Below are positions 29,628 through 30,032 of a stretch of 30,032 bases of DNA, one piece after another. The stretch is from contig DASVAA010000245.1 in the NCBI GenBank assembly GCA_036376595.1, forward strand, positions 1-30,032. Direction: 5' to 3'. Source of the DNA: SMAG-U1939 sp036376595. Lineage in GTDB: Bacteria; Chloroflexota; Ktedonobacteria; Ktedonobacterales; JADMIN01. A program made the position numbers and the translations under genes. Each line of letters begins with the position of its first letter. The stretch's first letter is position 1. Under the pieces are notes generated by a model. That model searched no databases, was not told the origin of the DNA, and saw nothing but the letters and a program-made list of their open reading frames with translations.

Positions 29628-30032
29628 TCGCGCACACCGAAGTCAGGGGCGAGAAGAGCGAAGTAGAGGGCATGTCCGCGCCGTCATAGAGTATGGCGAT
29701 GGCCGCCGCGAACGGACTTCCGCCTCTCCAGTGGGTGAGGCACCGACTGACTTGTAAGTCACGCCGCGTGAATGGGGTTCACCGCACTTCTGCCGCGATA
29801 CTCCGCGTGCGCGTGCGCGCTGCGTCCGCGTGCCCACCCCGGCCCTTCACCTCGCTGAGGTGCGTTGATACCCCCGATCATGTGCAGACATGCGACGCGT
29901 TGTCAGCGCGATGCGCCAACGCGGCTCACCATAAGGCCAGGATCTTGCGGTCAGAGTCGCAGCCACTCGCATGAGCGCAGGCCGCCAAGGAGGACGGCTG
30001 GGATACGCCGCCGTTTGAGTCTAGCGAACGGA
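29628..30032. other. Gene-poor tail of window with consecutive hairpins
   Basis: No convincing coding sequence in about 400 bases; open frames are Arg/Ser/Cys-rich. Three hairpins follow one another: GCCTC-N10-GAGGC (29722-29741), TGACTT-GT-AAGTCA (29748-29761) and GTGAA-TGGGG-TTCAC (29768-29782). A fourth, CACCTC-GCT-GAGGTG, lies at 29848-29862. A strong AAGGAGG at about 29988-29996 has no suitable start nearby within the window. Confidence 0.5.

Noticed and set aside
29740..29785. tRNA-Thr-like anticodon arm (CTGACTTGTAAGTCA)
   Set aside because: An extra G breaks the 5-bp anticodon stem with a 7-nt loop, the T-loop consensus (TTCRA) is absent and no acceptor stem pairs. Better explained as a simple palindrome.

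Overview
The window is GC-rich (roughly two thirds G+C by eye) bacterial DNA with short intergenic gaps, strong GGAGG-type ribosome binding sites and -10 boxes of the form TATACT or TATAAT. The mix of a BTAD-type regulator, an RHS-type secreted protein, long Pro/Thr-rich single-span membrane proteins, DUF433/DUF5615 and PIN toxin-antitoxin pairs and intergenic CCGCG/CTTCGCG repeats suggests a high-GC member of the Chloroflexota. This is inference; no rRNA or other marker is present to confirm it. No CRISPR array, complete insertion sequence or tRNA gene was found.

Layout. 1-1640: 3' part of a phosphatase-superfamily hydrolase, closed by a near-perfect palindrome. 1.8-5.5 kb: a decaying accessory island on lower-GC DNA. 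It holds a putative immunity gene, an RHS/SpvB-like secreted protein that ends prematurely with its probable original C-terminal tail still readable out of frame, and a divergent BTAD regulator whose DNA-binding N-terminus is broken. 5.7-7.6 kb: an AI-2E-family permease and a small hydrophobic protein. 11.0-7.6 kb (minus strand): a likely stress operon of phosphoribosyltransferase, BON+SRPBCC protein, alpha/beta hydrolase and PEBP protein. 11.1-14.6 kb: two toxin-antitoxin loci on either side of a thiamine-diphosphate enzyme; the DUF5615 toxin is frameshifted and its DUF433 antitoxin is intact. 14.6-21.4 kb: an FMN-binding-like protein, a two-domain NADAR protein, a COG2521-like methyltransferase, two unassigned proteins, a short-chain dehydrogenase, a second methyltransferase and an alpha/beta hydrolase. 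21.4-25.9 kb: four genes for single-span membrane proteins with very Pro/Ala/Thr/Ser-rich segments; two share the same membrane-exit sequence. 25.9-29.6 kb: truB, then a Baeyer-Villiger-type monooxygenase and an alpha/beta hydrolase that could act in sequence on a ketone. 29.63-30.03 kb: no convincing gene, but a run of short hairpins.

The strongest candidates for something not well described are the NADAR protein with its unassigned N-terminal domain (15127-16245), the membrane-protein cluster (21387-25869), the RHS/immunity remnant (1809-4111), and two promoters placed exactly 7 nt before ATG codons, which predict leaderless mRNAs. Several short tandem repeats (7-nt and 14-nt units) and a dispersed repeat family sit in gaps between genes.
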